In this document: piece after piece, positions 7,422 through 16,054 of the stretch
How the letters are laid out: each line of letters begins with the position of its first letter
Position numbering within the stretch: position 1 is the stretch's first letter
Assembly (NCBI RefSeq): GCF_050379415.1
Contig: NZ_JBNRLS010000002.1
Span: 372,001 to 436,000, forward strand
Length of the DNA stretch: 64,000 nt
Origin: Marinobacter sp050379415
Lineage (GTDB): Bacteria > Pseudomonadota > Gammaproteobacteria > Pseudomonadales > Oleiphilaceae
Reading direction: 5' to 3'
Translations under genes and position numbers: made by a program
Notes under the pieces: generated by a model
Databases searched by the model: none
Told to the model about the DNA's origin: nothing
Seen by the model: the letters and a program-made list of their open reading frames with translations, nothing else

Positions 7422-9113
7422 GTGACAGCTCCGGAGCAGCGAAACGTTCGCCGCTGGCTCACGGAGCTTGCCGCCGGCAATCGTCGGTGGGTGCAGGGTG
7501 CCGTCGTGAGCGGCACCCTGGCCGGCATTGCGACCATCGTGCAGATGGTCCTGCTGGCCCGCATCGTTCACCTCGGAGTGATCGAGGGCGTCGCGGCCTC
7601 AGAACTGACCCGGCTATTTGTCGCCCTGATCATTACCCTTGTCATCCGTGCGCTGTTCCAGGGGCTGCAAACCCGCCTGGCGGCCCAGTGCAGCAAGCGG
7701 GTCCGCCGGACCGCCCGCCGCCAGATTCACCGGCATTGGCAGGCGGCCGGCCCGGTGGCCATGGGCCAGGAGTCCGCCGGGGCGCTTGCCCGGGAATGGA
7801 TTGACCATGTGGAAGCCCTGCACGGCTACTACGCCAGGTTCCTGCCCCAGATGCAGCTCTCGGTGATCGTGCCCCTGCTCATACTGGCACTGGTGTTCTG
7901 GCTGGACTGGCTGGCCGCAGTCTTTCTGTTGCTGTCCGCACCGCTGATTCCCCTGTTCATGGCCCTGGTGGGAATGGGCGCGGAGAAGCTGAACCAGCAG
8001 CACTTCGAGACCATCAGCCGGCTGTCCGGTCAGTTCCTGGACAAGGTGCGCGGTCTCACCACCCTTCAGCTGTTCGGCCAGACCGAGTCCGCCGCAGACC
8101 TCCTTGCCCGCCGTTCGGACCGCTACCGGGTGGTCACCATGAAGACCCTGAAGATTGCGTTTCTTTCCTCCGCGGTCCTGGAATTCTTCGCGTCAGTGGC
8201 GATTGCGGTGATCGCCATTTATATCGGCTTTGGTTTGCTGGGCTATATCAGCTTTGGCCCCGCCGATGAGCTTACCCTGTTCACCGGCTTGCTGATCCTG
8301 CTTTTGGCGCCGGAATTCTTCCAGCCGCTGCGAACGCTGTCCCAGTACTACCACGACCGGGCGGCGGCGCTGGGTGCCGGTACCGAAATACTCGCCCGGC
8401 TGCAGCACTACCCGGCCACCAGCCCGGAAGTGAAATCGGAGCCGCCCGCCCCCGGCACTGCCGGGCCGGCCAACCTCATTACCCTCGATCACGTGAACTA
8501 TACCCACCCGGGCGAAGCTAGCCCCTGGTTCAGTGATTTGAACCTGGAGATCAAAAAAGGCCACGCCGTGGCCCTGACCGGCCCGTCCGGCGGCGGCAAA
8601 TCCACCCTGCTCTATCTGTTGGCCGGTTTTCTGGCGCCGGACTCGGGGGAGATCCGGGTCCTTGGCCAGGGGCCGGGTAAAGCCGGTTTTGGCTGGCTGG
8701 GCCAGAAGGGTTTCCTCGTTCACGGAACCTGGGCCGATAATCTCCGGCTCACCTCCCCGGACGCTTCCGACATTGCCATTGACGCGGCACTCCGCCGGGT
8801 CGGCCTTGGCGATCTGGTGGACAGCCGGGAGGACGGTATCTACAGCGCGGTGTCGGATCAGGGCCGGGGTCTGTCCGGTGGCCAGGCCCGGCGTCTCAGC
8901 CTGGCCCGGATCTTCCTGGCGGACTACGACCTGATTCTGCTGGACGAACCCACTGCCGGGCTGGATTCAGCCAGTGAGATCTTCATTCTGGAGAGCCTTC
9001 GCAAGCTGTCCGAGGCGGGCAAGACCCTGATCTTCTCGACCCATCACCACGCCCTGCTGACCCTTGCAGATCGCGTTCTGACCGTCGACTGCGGGGAGGT
9101 TGCCAATGCGTGA
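7422..9113 (+). CDS. cydD: Heterodimeric ABC transporter subunit CydD
   Basis: 563 residues: an N-terminal ABC type-1 membrane domain (about 25-320) and a C-terminal ATPase. The ATPase has Walker A GPSGGGKST (about 386-394), signature LSGGQARRLSLAR (about 483-495) and Walker B LILLDEPTAGLD (about 504-515). CydDC exports cysteine/glutathione or moves heme-related ligand, and is needed to assemble cytochrome bd. The start is GTG immediately after the cydB stop. The neighbouring cydC overlaps its 3' end by 8 bp, indicating translational coupling. Confidence 0.92.
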   Translation: MTAPEQRNVRRWLTELAAGNRRWVQGAVVSGTLAGIATIVQMVLLARIVHLGVIEGVAASELTRLFVALIITLVIRALFQGLQTRLAAQCSKRVRRTARRQIHRHWQAAGPVAMGQESAGALAREWIDHVEALHGYYARFLPQMQLSVIVPLLILALVFWLDWLAAVFLLLSAPLIPLFMALVGMGAEKLNQQHFETISRLSGQFLDKVRGLTTLQLFGQTESAADLLARRSDRYRVVTMKTLKIAFLSSAVLEFFASVAIAVIAIYIGFGLLGYISFGPADELTLFTGLLILLLAPEFFQPLRTLSQYYHDRAAALGAGTEILARLQHYPATSPEVKSEPPAPGTAGPANLITLDHVNYTHPGEASPWFSDLNLEIKKGHAVALTGPSGGGKSTLLYLLAGFLAPDSGEIRVLGQGPGKAGFGWLGQKGFLVHGTWADNLRLTSPDASDIAIDAALRRVGLGDLVDSREDGIYSAVSDQGRGLSGGQARRLSLARIFLADYDLILLDEPTAGLDSASEIFILESLRKLSEAGKTLIFSTHHHALLTLADRVLTVDCGEVANA

Positions 9114-10719
9114 ACTGACGCCCTGGCTTGCCCTGATCTTCCAGCGCCCCTGGCGACTGATGCTGGGCGGGGTGCTGATTCTGGCGACCCTGGCATCCGG
9201 CATCGGTCTGCTGGCGCTGTCCGGGTGGTTTATCACAGACACGGCTCTTGCCGGCATCCTGCTTGCCGCCGGCACCCAGGTGGCGGTCAACCTGTATGTG
9301 CCCGGCGGCGGCATACGGTTCTTTGCGGTCTCCCGAACGGTGGCCCGGTATCTGGAGCGGGTCTACAACCACGATACCGTATTGCGGCTGCTCACGGACA
9401 TCCGGGTGGCGCTCTTCCGCAAACTGGCCGGAGCGAACCGAACCGGGCAGTCGAAACTCTCCGGCGCCCAGTGGCTCTCGCGCCTGACCAGCGATGTGGA
9501 TGCCCTGGATACCATTTACCTCAGGGTCATTGCGCCCACCGCCCTGGCCGGGGTTATCACCCTGCTGGTGGCCTTGCTCGCCTGGGTGCTGTTCAATGGC
9601 GCCGTAGCGCTGGGTCTGCTTGTCATCACCGCCCTCGCCTTCGTGCTCGCAACTGTCGCCGTCTATGTTCGTACCCGCGCCCCCTCCTATCGCCAGGCCG
9701 ATCGTCAAGAGGAGCTGCGCACCGCGGTGGTCGAGCACATTGAAGGCTTCGCGGAACTGCGTGCTGCCGGGCGCACCGGGCGGCACGGGGCCTGGCTGCT
9801 TCGGCAGGCTCACCAGATGAACTCAGAGCAGGTTGAGGTAGACTCCAGGGTTGGCTGGCACCAGGCCATCAGCCACCTGCTGATCAATCTGTGCGCTGTG
9901 TTTGCACTCTGGGCCGGCTACAGCCTGTTTGAGACCGGTGCCATCTCGGGCCCCGTGCTGGTGCTGCTTCCGATCGCGATCCTGGGGCTGGCAGAGGTTT
10001 ATTCCATGCTGCCGGAAGCCTTCGGCAAGCTTGGCAGTACGGTCTCCGCCGCCGCCCGCCTGAACCGGGATGCAGCGCCACCCGGTGAGGACGGGAAGGC
10101 CGAAATACCGGCGCCGGCTGACGATCTTGCCCTGGTGGCCAGGGATATTGCCGTTCGGCACGTGGGGTTCGCGCCTGTTCTTACCCATTTCGACCTTACC
10201 CTCGCCCGGAGCGAACGGGTCGGTATCCTGGGCCGCTCCGGCAGCGGTAAATCGTCCCTGGCCGATACCCTGGCCGGCCTGCAGCCCCCATCCCGGGGCG
10301 AACTTGCCCGGCAACCTTGTATCTACCTGACCCAGCAGACAATGCTGTTTGACGACACCTTGCGGGCGAATCTGGTGCTGGGGAACCCGGCGGCTACCGA
10401 TGCGGAGTTGTGGCAGGTACTTGAACTGGTGGAGCTGGGGGACCGGTTTGCCCGGGAACCGGAGCAACTGGATACCTGGCTGGGGAATACCGGGAGCCGC
10501 CTTTCCGGCGGAGAGGCCCGCCGGGTGGCGCTGGCGCGGGTCCTGCTGAACCCGGCGCCACTGGTGATCCTGGACGAACCGTTTACCGGGCTGGACGCGG
10601 ACACCAGAACCCGCATCAGCAAACGCCTGGAACGCTGGCTGGAGGGGAAATCGGTGATCAGCCTGGCCCACGGATCGGAGGCCCTGCCGGCCACCGACCG
10701 CGTGATCCATCTGGAGTAA
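9106..10719 (+). CDS. cydC: Heterodimeric ABC transporter subunit CydC
   Basis: 537 residues with ATG 9106 (GGGGAGG upstream) inside the end of cydD. The membrane domain (about 10-310) carries the CydC-typical 'LLALSGWFITDTALAG' and 'RYLERVYNHDTVLRLL'. The ATPase has Walker A GRSGSGKSS (about 375-383), signature LSGGEARRVALAR (about 466-478) and Walker B LVILDEPFTGLD. The linker between Walker A and signature is short, so the nucleotide domain is compact. Partner of CydD in cytochrome bd assembly. Its stop at 10719 is 8 bp from the convergent gene end at 10728. Confidence 0.92.
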   Translation: MRELTPWLALIFQRPWRLMLGGVLILATLASGIGLLALSGWFITDTALAGILLAAGTQVAVNLYVPGGGIRFFAVSRTVARYLERVYNHDTVLRLLTDIRVALFRKLAGANRTGQSKLSGAQWLSRLTSDVDALDTIYLRVIAPTALAGVITLLVALLAWVLFNGAVALGLLVITALAFVLATVAVYVRTRAPSYRQADRQEELRTAVVEHIEGFAELRAAGRTGRHGAWLLRQAHQMNSEQVEVDSRVGWHQAISHLLINLCAVFALWAGYSLFETGAISGPVLVLLPIAILGLAEVYSMLPEAFGKLGSTVSAAARLNRDAAPPGEDGKAEIPAPADDLALVARDIAVRHVGFAPVLTHFDLTLARSERVGILGRSGSGKSSLADTLAGLQPPSRGELARQPCIYLTQQTMLFDDTLRANLVLGNPAATDAELWQVLELVELGDRFAREPEQLDTWLGNTGSRLSGGEARRVALARVLLNPAPLVILDEPFTGLDADTRTRISKRLERWLEGKSVISLAHGSEALPATDRVIHLE

Positions 10720-10727
10720 TGACCGTC

Positions 10728-11969
10728 CTAGCGGGTTTCGACCACCTCGAAGGTCAGGCCCGCTTTTTCGGTCAGCCGCTTCAACAGGTCCCCGTCGAGC
10801 AACGATGCGGGTGTCCAGAAGCCTCCGGGCTTGTCTGCGGGCACATCAAAGGCCAGGCACATACCGGCTTCCCCGAGCATCTTGGCGGTGGAGCCATAAC
10901 CCGGATCGCGATCGCCGGTCACCTTGGTGATCATGGTCTTGCCATCTTCGGTGCGACCGACAAAGCGGATATCGAAAAACCCGGTACGCTGCTCTTCAGG
11001 GCTCGGGCCCTCACCGGGTTTGGGCACCAATTTCTCCACCAGCCACCGGGTGGGCTTGATGGCAGAGGCGGTGAAGAAAGTTCCCAGCGCCGCCGTCATT
11101 GCGTAGGCACTGGCCCTGCCCTTCAGGCCCCGACCGGTCATCATTGCTTCGTCGTACGTGAATTCCTTGCCGTAGCCTGCATCCTGGAGGGCGTTGGAAC
11201 GGTGCACGACACGGGTGTTAATGGCCCCCATCACGAACGGCGCCAGCCAGACCTGAAAGTCCTTGTCGAACTCGGCGGTTTTCAGGCTCGGCTGACGGGT
11301 TTGCGAGCGGTGTTCCGAGGGGCTGATGGAAAAGGGATTGGCCAGTTCCTTACGCAGCGCCGGATCGGAGCCCGCTTCTTTTGCGATATTGATCATCGAC
11401 GCCACGGTTCCCCCGGACAGCCCGCCCTTGGCGGCCTTGACCCGCATGCGGACATCCTTGCAGGGGGCTCCGAAGGTCTCCTCGGCCTGCTGCTGCAGGT
11501 ACCAGACACCGAGATCGGAGGGAATCGAGTCGAAACCACAGCAGTGGACGATACGGGCGCCGGAGGATTTGGCTTCCTCCTCGTACCGTTCGATCATCTT
11601 GCGAATCCACTGGACCTCTCCAGTCAGATCGCAGTAGTCGGTACCGGAGCGGACACAGGCCTGCACCATCGGCTCACCATACAGGGCGTAGGGGCCGACG
11701 GTGGAAATCACCGCCCGGGTCTGGCCACACAGGGCTTCCAGGGAGCCTTGATCCGACACGTCTGCGAGGATGACCGGAAGATCGTTGGCCTTGTTACCCA
11801 GCTCGCTCTTCACCCCTTCCAGCTTATGGCTGGAACGGCCGGCAATGGCCCAGTTGACCGATTGGCCGACACCGTAGGTCTCGAACAGGTAGCGGGTAAG
11901 AATCTGCCCGACAAAACTGGTGGCCCCGAAAACGACGAGGTCATAACGGGTATTCGTTGTTTTTACCAT
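10728..11969 (-). CDS. Saccharopine dehydrogenase-like / trans-acting enoyl reductase family protein
   Basis: 413 residues. The N-terminal Rossmann motif is VVFGATSFVGQILTRYL (about residues 12-28), followed by 'WAIAGRSSHKLEGV', 'VISTVGPYALYGEPMVQAC' and 'GTDYCDLTGEVQWI', the pattern of the NAD(P)-binding saccharopine dehydrogenase-like family. That family includes the mycobacterial trans-acting enoyl reductase and human SCCPDH. The role in gammaproteobacteria is unsettled and probably concerns lipid reduction. The gene lies just upstream of, and is co-directional with, the membrane protein at 12001-12417. Confidence 0.8.
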   Translation of the reverse strand: MVKTTNTRYDLVVFGATSFVGQILTRYLFETYGVGQSVNWAIAGRSSHKLEGVKSELGNKANDLPVILADVSDQGSLEALCGQTRAVISTVGPYALYGEPMVQACVRSGTDYCDLTGEVQWIRKMIERYEEEAKSSGARIVHCCGFDSIPSDLGVWYLQQQAEETFGAPCKDVRMRVKAAKGGLSGGTVASMINIAKEAGSDPALRKELANPFSISPSEHRSQTRQPSLKTAEFDKDFQVWLAPFVMGAINTRVVHRSNALQDAGYGKEFTYDEAMMTGRGLKGRASAYAMTAALGTFFTASAIKPTRWLVEKLVPKPGEGPSPEEQRTGFFDIRFVGRTEDGKTMITKVTGDRDPGYGSTAKMLGEAGMCLAFDVPADKPGGFWTPASLLDGDLLKRLTEKAGLTFEVVETR

Positions 11970-12000
11970 CGGAGTTCCTCTCCTTGCATTCAGAAATTGA

Positions 12001-12417
12001 TTATGGAGCTGAGGCGTTCGGGCGGGTGCCCATCAGGCGCATCAGAATGGCAACGCCCAACCCCCAGAATCCGTTGAGTAACAGGCCGCCTGTCCAGGTC
12101 TGGGCGGTAACTTCCAGACCTTTGAGAGGAAACACCACGAGCATGGCGACTGCAGTCGGCGCCAGGGCGCCCAGCAGGATGTGTCCGAGCCAGAACCCGA
12201 TTCCCGCCAGTCTCCCCAGGATCAACCAGAGCACCATTCCCCACAGGCCACCAAAGAAAGCCAGGGAGACGATTTGAGGGACGCCAAAAGGTGGTACCGG
12301 CGACATGTTGAATGGCTCATTGGGCACCATGCCTGCTAGGTAAAACACCATGAACAGTCCCTGGTGAAAAATCAGTGTTGCCAGAAATCCGGCTATAAAC
12401 GCCTTGATCCAGACCAT
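12001..12417 (-). CDS. Conserved hypothetical membrane protein
   Basis: 138 residues from ATG 12417, which has AAGGAACCC upstream; a longer frame to 12606 has no comparable site. Four hydrophobic segments alternate with short loops ('AFIAGFLATLIFHQGLFMVFYLAG', 'VSLAFFGGLWGMVLWLILGRLAG', 'LGHILLGALAPTAVAMLVVF', 'LLLNGFWGLGVAILMRLMG'), so it is an integral inner-membrane protein. No functional motif is recognised. It is 31 bp upstream of the saccharopine-dehydrogenase-like gene and probably shares its transcript. Confidence 0.7.
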   Translation of the reverse strand: MVWIKAFIAGFLATLIFHQGLFMVFYLAGMVPNEPFNMSPVPPFGVPQIVSLAFFGGLWGMVLWLILGRLAGIGFWLGHILLGALAPTAVAMLVVFPLKGLEVTAQTWTGGLLLNGFWGLGVAILMRLMGTRPNASAP

Positions 12418-12620
12418 TGCTGGGTTCCTTTTATGATGAAGTTCCGCTAACCGATTGATTCTCCGAATATGACGCAACAGCTGCAAATCAAGGTAGCAGC
12501 TTTGTGCATTGCTTCCAGTTTCCGAGTTTCTTTCCGGGTCCCGTCGGCTCGGCCAATCGTTTGGCTTTCCGGTTGCTGCACACTGGCCGCTGACCCCGAA
12601 AACCAAGCTGGAGGCCTCCG

Positions 12621-12950
12621 TTGCTCATATTATTACTGGTTCTCAGCGTTATCCTGGTGCTGTTCAGCGGCTTTCTCTACTGGCAGATCCTTGAGCAGAG
12701 GAAAGTCATACGCCGGATCATGGAGCAGGACAGGATTGATGAATCCGGTGGCGATCCGGAACTGGTGCTTACGCTCAAAGTGATCGACCCGATTGCCGTC
12801 GCCAAGCGCGAATCCCGCTCTGCCCGCATGCTGGCCGACCGGTTGCCGGTCATGGTTAGCAAGATGGTGTACCAGGAAGTCATGAAAGAGCTCGAACAGG
12901 AGCTGCAGGAACGGGAAATCGACGTTTACATGCAGCTCGAATACCGCTGA
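12621..12950 (+). CDS. Small membrane-anchored hypothetical protein
   Basis: 109 residues from a TTG start at 12621 with GGAGG at 12610-12614; no better ATG exists. Residues 2-20 form one hydrophobic helix (LILLLVLSVILVLFSGFLY), followed by a charged helical region with 'LKVIDPIAVAKRESRSARMLADRLP' and an acidic coiled-coil end (QEVMKELEQELQERE). The pattern suggests a bitopic protein with a cytosolic tail. No known family is recognised. It is 10 bp from the next gene and likely co-transcribed with it. Confidence 0.6.
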   Translation: MLILLLVLSVILVLFSGFLYWQILEQRKVIRRIMEQDRIDESGGDPELVLTLKVIDPIAVAKRESRSARMLADRLPVMVSKMVYQEVMKELEQELQEREIDVYMQLEYR

Positions 12951-12960
12951 GGTTCCGGGC

Positions 12961-13440
12961 ATGGTAACTGAACTGCTTACGCTCCCTCTCCTGCTGGTCG
13001 CGGCCGTTGCGCTGGCGCTGGTTTTCAGGCAACTGCAGGTCTGCCGCGTTCTGCTCAGGCGGGTCAACACCCGCCGGGTAGCGGCCCGCAGTGCCATTCA
13101 GAAGCGCCGGATGGACCTGATGGAAGTCCGTAACCGGACGAAACTTCTGGAAGAAACTGTCTCCGGCGGTACCAGCGCCGTGGAGAAGGTGCACAAGACC
13201 CTTTCGAGCACCACATTCGGACTGATTGATCTGTTTTCAAGGGACGAGGACTTCAGAAAAAGTGCCAGGAAGGCCCGGACAACCCATGATCAGACCAGTA
13301 GCGAGATTTACAGCGCCGTTCGAACGACCAACCGGGCCCTGCACATCCTCGCGGATACCCTCATTATCAGTAAGGTCGAGAAACGCATCATCTCCCGCCA
13401 CACCCGACGGCCCCGGAACAGCGACGACCACTCCGGGTAG
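12961..13440 (+). CDS. Small membrane-anchored coiled-coil hypothetical protein
   Basis: 159 residues. A hydrophobic N-terminus (residues 3-22) is followed by a strongly basic helical stretch (RVLLRRVNTRRVAARSAIQKRRMDLMEVRNR) and a Ser/Thr-rich helical C-terminus. Size and architecture match the preceding gene, so the two probably act together at the inner membrane. Nothing identifies a reaction. The stop is 10 bp from the convergent CapA-like gene. Confidence 0.6.
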   Translation: MVTELLTLPLLLVAAVALALVFRQLQVCRVLLRRVNTRRVAARSAIQKRRMDLMEVRNRTKLLEETVSGGTSAVEKVHKTLSSTTFGLIDLFSRDEDFRKSARKARTTHDQTSSEIYSAVRTTNRALHILADTLIISKVEKRIISRHTRRPRNSDDHSG

Positions 13441-13450
13441 GCCCGGCCAG

Positions 13451-14563
13451 CTACCAGGCTAGTTCGAACGAACCGTCAGGGGTCTTGTCCAGTGCGGTTC
13501 CCGAGTCCCGCAAGACCTCATTCAGCCGACCCTGCAGCCAGGCCGCCTCCGCCTCGTTGGCGTGGTTCAACCGGAACCGCTCCATGCGCATCGGGACCAT
13601 ATGAAGACTTTCCAGCAGACCGGTATCGGCATCAATCGTCGGCAGGTACAGCAGCGATAATTCCGGGCGGAATCCCTCGTAACCGCGAATGCCCTCATAG
13701 TCATTGATCAGGTCCCCGCAACCATAAAGAATCAAGCGGCCGTGCCACACCTCAATCCCGCGAGGATGGTGGGAGGAGTGTCCGTGAACCACATCCACAC
13801 CAGCCTCCTCGATCAGCCGGTGGGCGAACAACCGCTCCTCGTCCTCCACGTAGTAGCCCCAGTTGCCGCCCCAGTGCACCGAAACCAGAACACGGTCACC
13901 CGGTTGCCTGGCCTGCTCGATGATCCGGGCGATTGCTTTGACCGACCGGTTGTCGGGACCCGGGAGCAGGAACACGCCACTGCGGCCGGGACCCGCCGCC
14001 CAGTCTTCGGGGATACCGCTGGACGACAGCCCGCACGCAACCACCAATAGCCTGCCTCCGCCGGTAAGCCGGAACGCTGCCGGAGATTGGGCTTCCGCCT
14101 CGTCCAGGCCGGCGCCGGGCGTGAGCAGGCCTGCGCCATGGAGCACCTTCAGTGTTTCCGCAAGTCCTTCCCGCCCCCAGTCGAGTACGTGGTTGTTGGC
14201 CAGGCCACACACGTCCAGGCGCGCCGCCAACAGACAGGCCAGGTTGTCCGGGTGCATTCGATAGTGGATTCCTTTGCCGGGCCAGGGCTTACCAGCGGTA
14301 GTGACACTGGTCTCAAGGTTGACGATACGTACGTCAGGGCTGAACCGGTCCAGCTCTGCCAAGGCATCACCCCAGATATAGTCACCGGCAACCTTCCCGG
14401 GAATCGGGCCGGCGTTCCTTTCAGCCAGGGCGACATAGTCCCGCGCATCGATCACACAGGGTTCATAAAGCCTCGGTTGTGAAGGAACGGGCATGATCTG
14501 GTCTATGCCTCTCCCGGTCATCACGTCACCGGCCAGAAAGAGTTTCAGCGGTTGCTTTTTCAT
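13451..14563 (-). CDS. CapA family metallophosphatase-like protein
   Basis: 370 residues. 'LFLAGDVMTGRGIDQIMP' (about residues 9-26), 'VRIVNLETSVT', 'CGLANNHVLDWG' and 'DVVHGHSSHHPRGIEVWHGRLILYGCGDLIND' are the metal-binding motifs of the CapA/PGA_cap calcineurin-like family. The family includes poly-gamma-glutamate synthesis proteins, but most members outside capsule loci have unknown substrates. No other pgs/cap gene is nearby, so a capsule role is not supported here. ATG 14563 begins directly at MKKQPLKLFLAGD, without a signal peptide. Divergent from the DUF3775 gene. Confidence 0.8.
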   Translation of the reverse strand: MKKQPLKLFLAGDVMTGRGIDQIMPVPSQPRLYEPCVIDARDYVALAERNAGPIPGKVAGDYIWGDALAELDRFSPDVRIVNLETSVTTAGKPWPGKGIHYRMHPDNLACLLAARLDVCGLANNHVLDWGREGLAETLKVLHGAGLLTPGAGLDEAEAQSPAAFRLTGGGRLLVVACGLSSSGIPEDWAAGPGRSGVFLLPGPDNRSVKAIARIIEQARQPGDRVLVSVHWGGNWGYYVEDEERLFAHRLIEEAGVDVVHGHSSHHPRGIEVWHGRLILYGCGDLINDYEGIRGYEGFRPELSLLYLPTIDADTGLLESLHMVPMRMERFRLNHANEAEAAWLQGRLNEVLRDSGTALDKTPDGSFELAW

Positions 14564-14624
14564 CGTCCATCCATCAGCTATTGTCTATAAAGTAGACGAT
14601 GAATGATCATTGGAGGGATCGCTC

Positions 14625-15011
14625 ATGCTCGACGTCAACCCGGATACCGTTTGCCATCTGGTCCAGCTGGCGCGGGAATTTCATGCCCAGGAACAGGTCG
14701 TCATACCTACCGACTCCGGTGATGCCAGCGAAGACTGGCACGTCCAGATGCTCGCCTCCCACGCCGGAGATTCCACTCTGGAGGAGTTCCGCGCGGTGAT
14801 TACCGACCTGGAACCGGACCAGCAGCAGCAAGTGGTCGCGCTCTTGTGGCTCGGCCGGGGCGACTACAGTCTTGAGGAATGGGAGGAGGCATTGGCCTAT
14901 GCCTCGGATGCATCGAACGATACAACCGCCGATTACCTGATCGCCCACCCCCTGTTACCGGACTACCTGCTCGAGGGGCTGTCCCTGATGGGATATTCCT
15001 GCGACGAGTAA
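14625..15011 (+). CDS. DUF3775 domain-containing protein
   Basis: 128 residues from ATG 14625, with GGAGGG at 14612-14617. The N-terminus 'LDVNPDTVCHLVQLAREFHAQEQV' followed by 'DLEPDQQQQVVALLWLGRGDYSLEEWEEAL' and C-terminal 'YLIAHPLLPDYLLEGLSLMG' is the DUF3775 pattern. It is a small acidic cytosolic protein. The family has no established function. A palindrome AATGATCATT sits in the divergent promoter region with capA. Followed by a bidirectional terminator. Confidence 0.7.
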   Translation: MLDVNPDTVCHLVQLAREFHAQEQVVIPTDSGDASEDWHVQMLASHAGDSTLEEFRAVITDLEPDQQQQVVALLWLGRGDYSLEEWEEALAYASDASNDTTADYLIAHPLLPDYLLEGLSLMGYSCDE

Positions 15012-15067
15012 CGCTTGCGGGTTTCCCGGAAAAGACAAACACTCGACTGCAACTTTGTGCAGGCAAT

Positions 15068-15095
15068 AAAAAAGGCGCCCTGAGGCGCCTTTTTT
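15068..15095. terminator. Bidirectional intrinsic terminator
   Basis: AAAAAAGGCGCC, loop CTGA, GGCGCCTTTTTT. The A-tract and T-tract on both flanks let it terminate the DUF3775 transcript (plus strand) and etfBA (minus strand), which converge here. Confidence 0.85.
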
Positions 15096-15112
15096 ACTAG
15101 CTTCTCAGAAAG

Positions 15113-16054
15113 TTACAGAACTTTCTTCAGCTCTTCTTCCAGCTGCGGAACCGCTTCGAACAGGTCCGCGACCAGGCCATAATCGGCCACCTGGAAGATC
15201 GGGGCTTCTTCGTCCTTGTTGATCGCAACGATCACCTTGGAGTCAGACATACCGGCCAGGTGCTGGATGGCACCGGAAATGCCCACGGCGATGTACAGCT
15301 GCGGTGCCACAATCTTACCGGTCTGGCCAACCTGCATGTCGTTCGGTACGAAACCGGCGTCAACAGCAGCACGGGATGCGCCAACAGCGGCACCCATCAG
15401 ATCGGCTACCTGCTCCAGCATCTTGAAGTTGTCGCCGTTCTGCATGCCGCGACCACCGGAAACAACGATACCGGCGCTTGCCAGATCAGGACGATCGGAT
15501 TTGGCCAGCTCTTCGTTTACGAACTGGGACAAACCGGCGTCTTTAACAACGTCCAGCTGTTCGACAGCAGCGGAGCCACCTTCGCCAGCAACCGGATCAA
15601 AGGCCGTGGGACGAACCGTAACCACCTTGATGCTGTCACTGGATTTCACAGTGGCAATGGCGTTACCCGCGTAGATCGGGCGAACGAAGGTGTCCTCGGA
15701 TTCAACACGCATGATGTCGGAAACCTGGGCAACGTCCAGCAGCGCAGCAACACGCGGCATGAAGTCTTTGCCCACGGTGCCAGCGGCGGCCAGGATGTGG
15801 CTGTAGCCCTTACCTACTTCGGCAACCAGCTCACCCAGGTTTTCACCCAGGAAGTGACCATAAGCTGCATTATCGGCAACCAGAACCTTGTTCACGCCCT
15901 CGGCCTTGGCAGCAGCTTCGGCAACGGCACCACAGTTCTCGCCGGCAACCAATACGTCGATGTCACCGCCAATGGCCTTGGCAGCCGCTACAACATTCAG
16001 GGTAGCCTGCTTCAGGCTGCTGTTGTCGTGTTCAGCAATTACCAGGATGCTCAT
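15113..16054 (-). CDS. etfA: Electron transfer flavoprotein subunit alpha
   Basis: 313 residues. The C-terminal FAD-binding signature PQLYIAVGISGAIQHLAGM (about residues 251-269) and 'VVSGGRGM' (about 197-204) identify EtfA. With EtfB it carries electrons from acyl-CoA and other flavin dehydrogenases to ETF-ubiquinone oxidoreductase. The etfB stop directly abuts the etfA start (16055/16054). The divergent etfD and the shared PsrA-type palindrome support fatty-acid-responsive control. Confidence 0.96.
   Translation of the reverse strand: MSILVIAEHDNSSLKQATLNVVAAAKAIGGDIDVLVAGENCGAVAEAAAKAEGVNKVLVADNAAYGHFLGENLGELVAEVGKGYSHILAAAGTVGKDFMPRVAALLDVAQVSDIMRVESEDTFVRPIYAGNAIATVKSSDSIKVVTVRPTAFDPVAGEGGSAAVEQLDVVKDAGLSQFVNEELAKSDRPDLASAGIVVSGGRGMQNGDNFKMLEQVADLMGAAVGASRAAVDAGFVPNDMQVGQTGKIVAPQLYIAVGISGAIQHLAGMSDSKVIVAINKDEEAPIFQVADYGLVADLFEAVPQLEEELKKVL

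Noticed and set aside
10719..12077. 452-codon plus-strand frame opposite the saccharopine-dehydrogenase-like gene.
   Set aside because: It is antisense to a clear family protein and ends in junk-like sequence; no start signal supports it.
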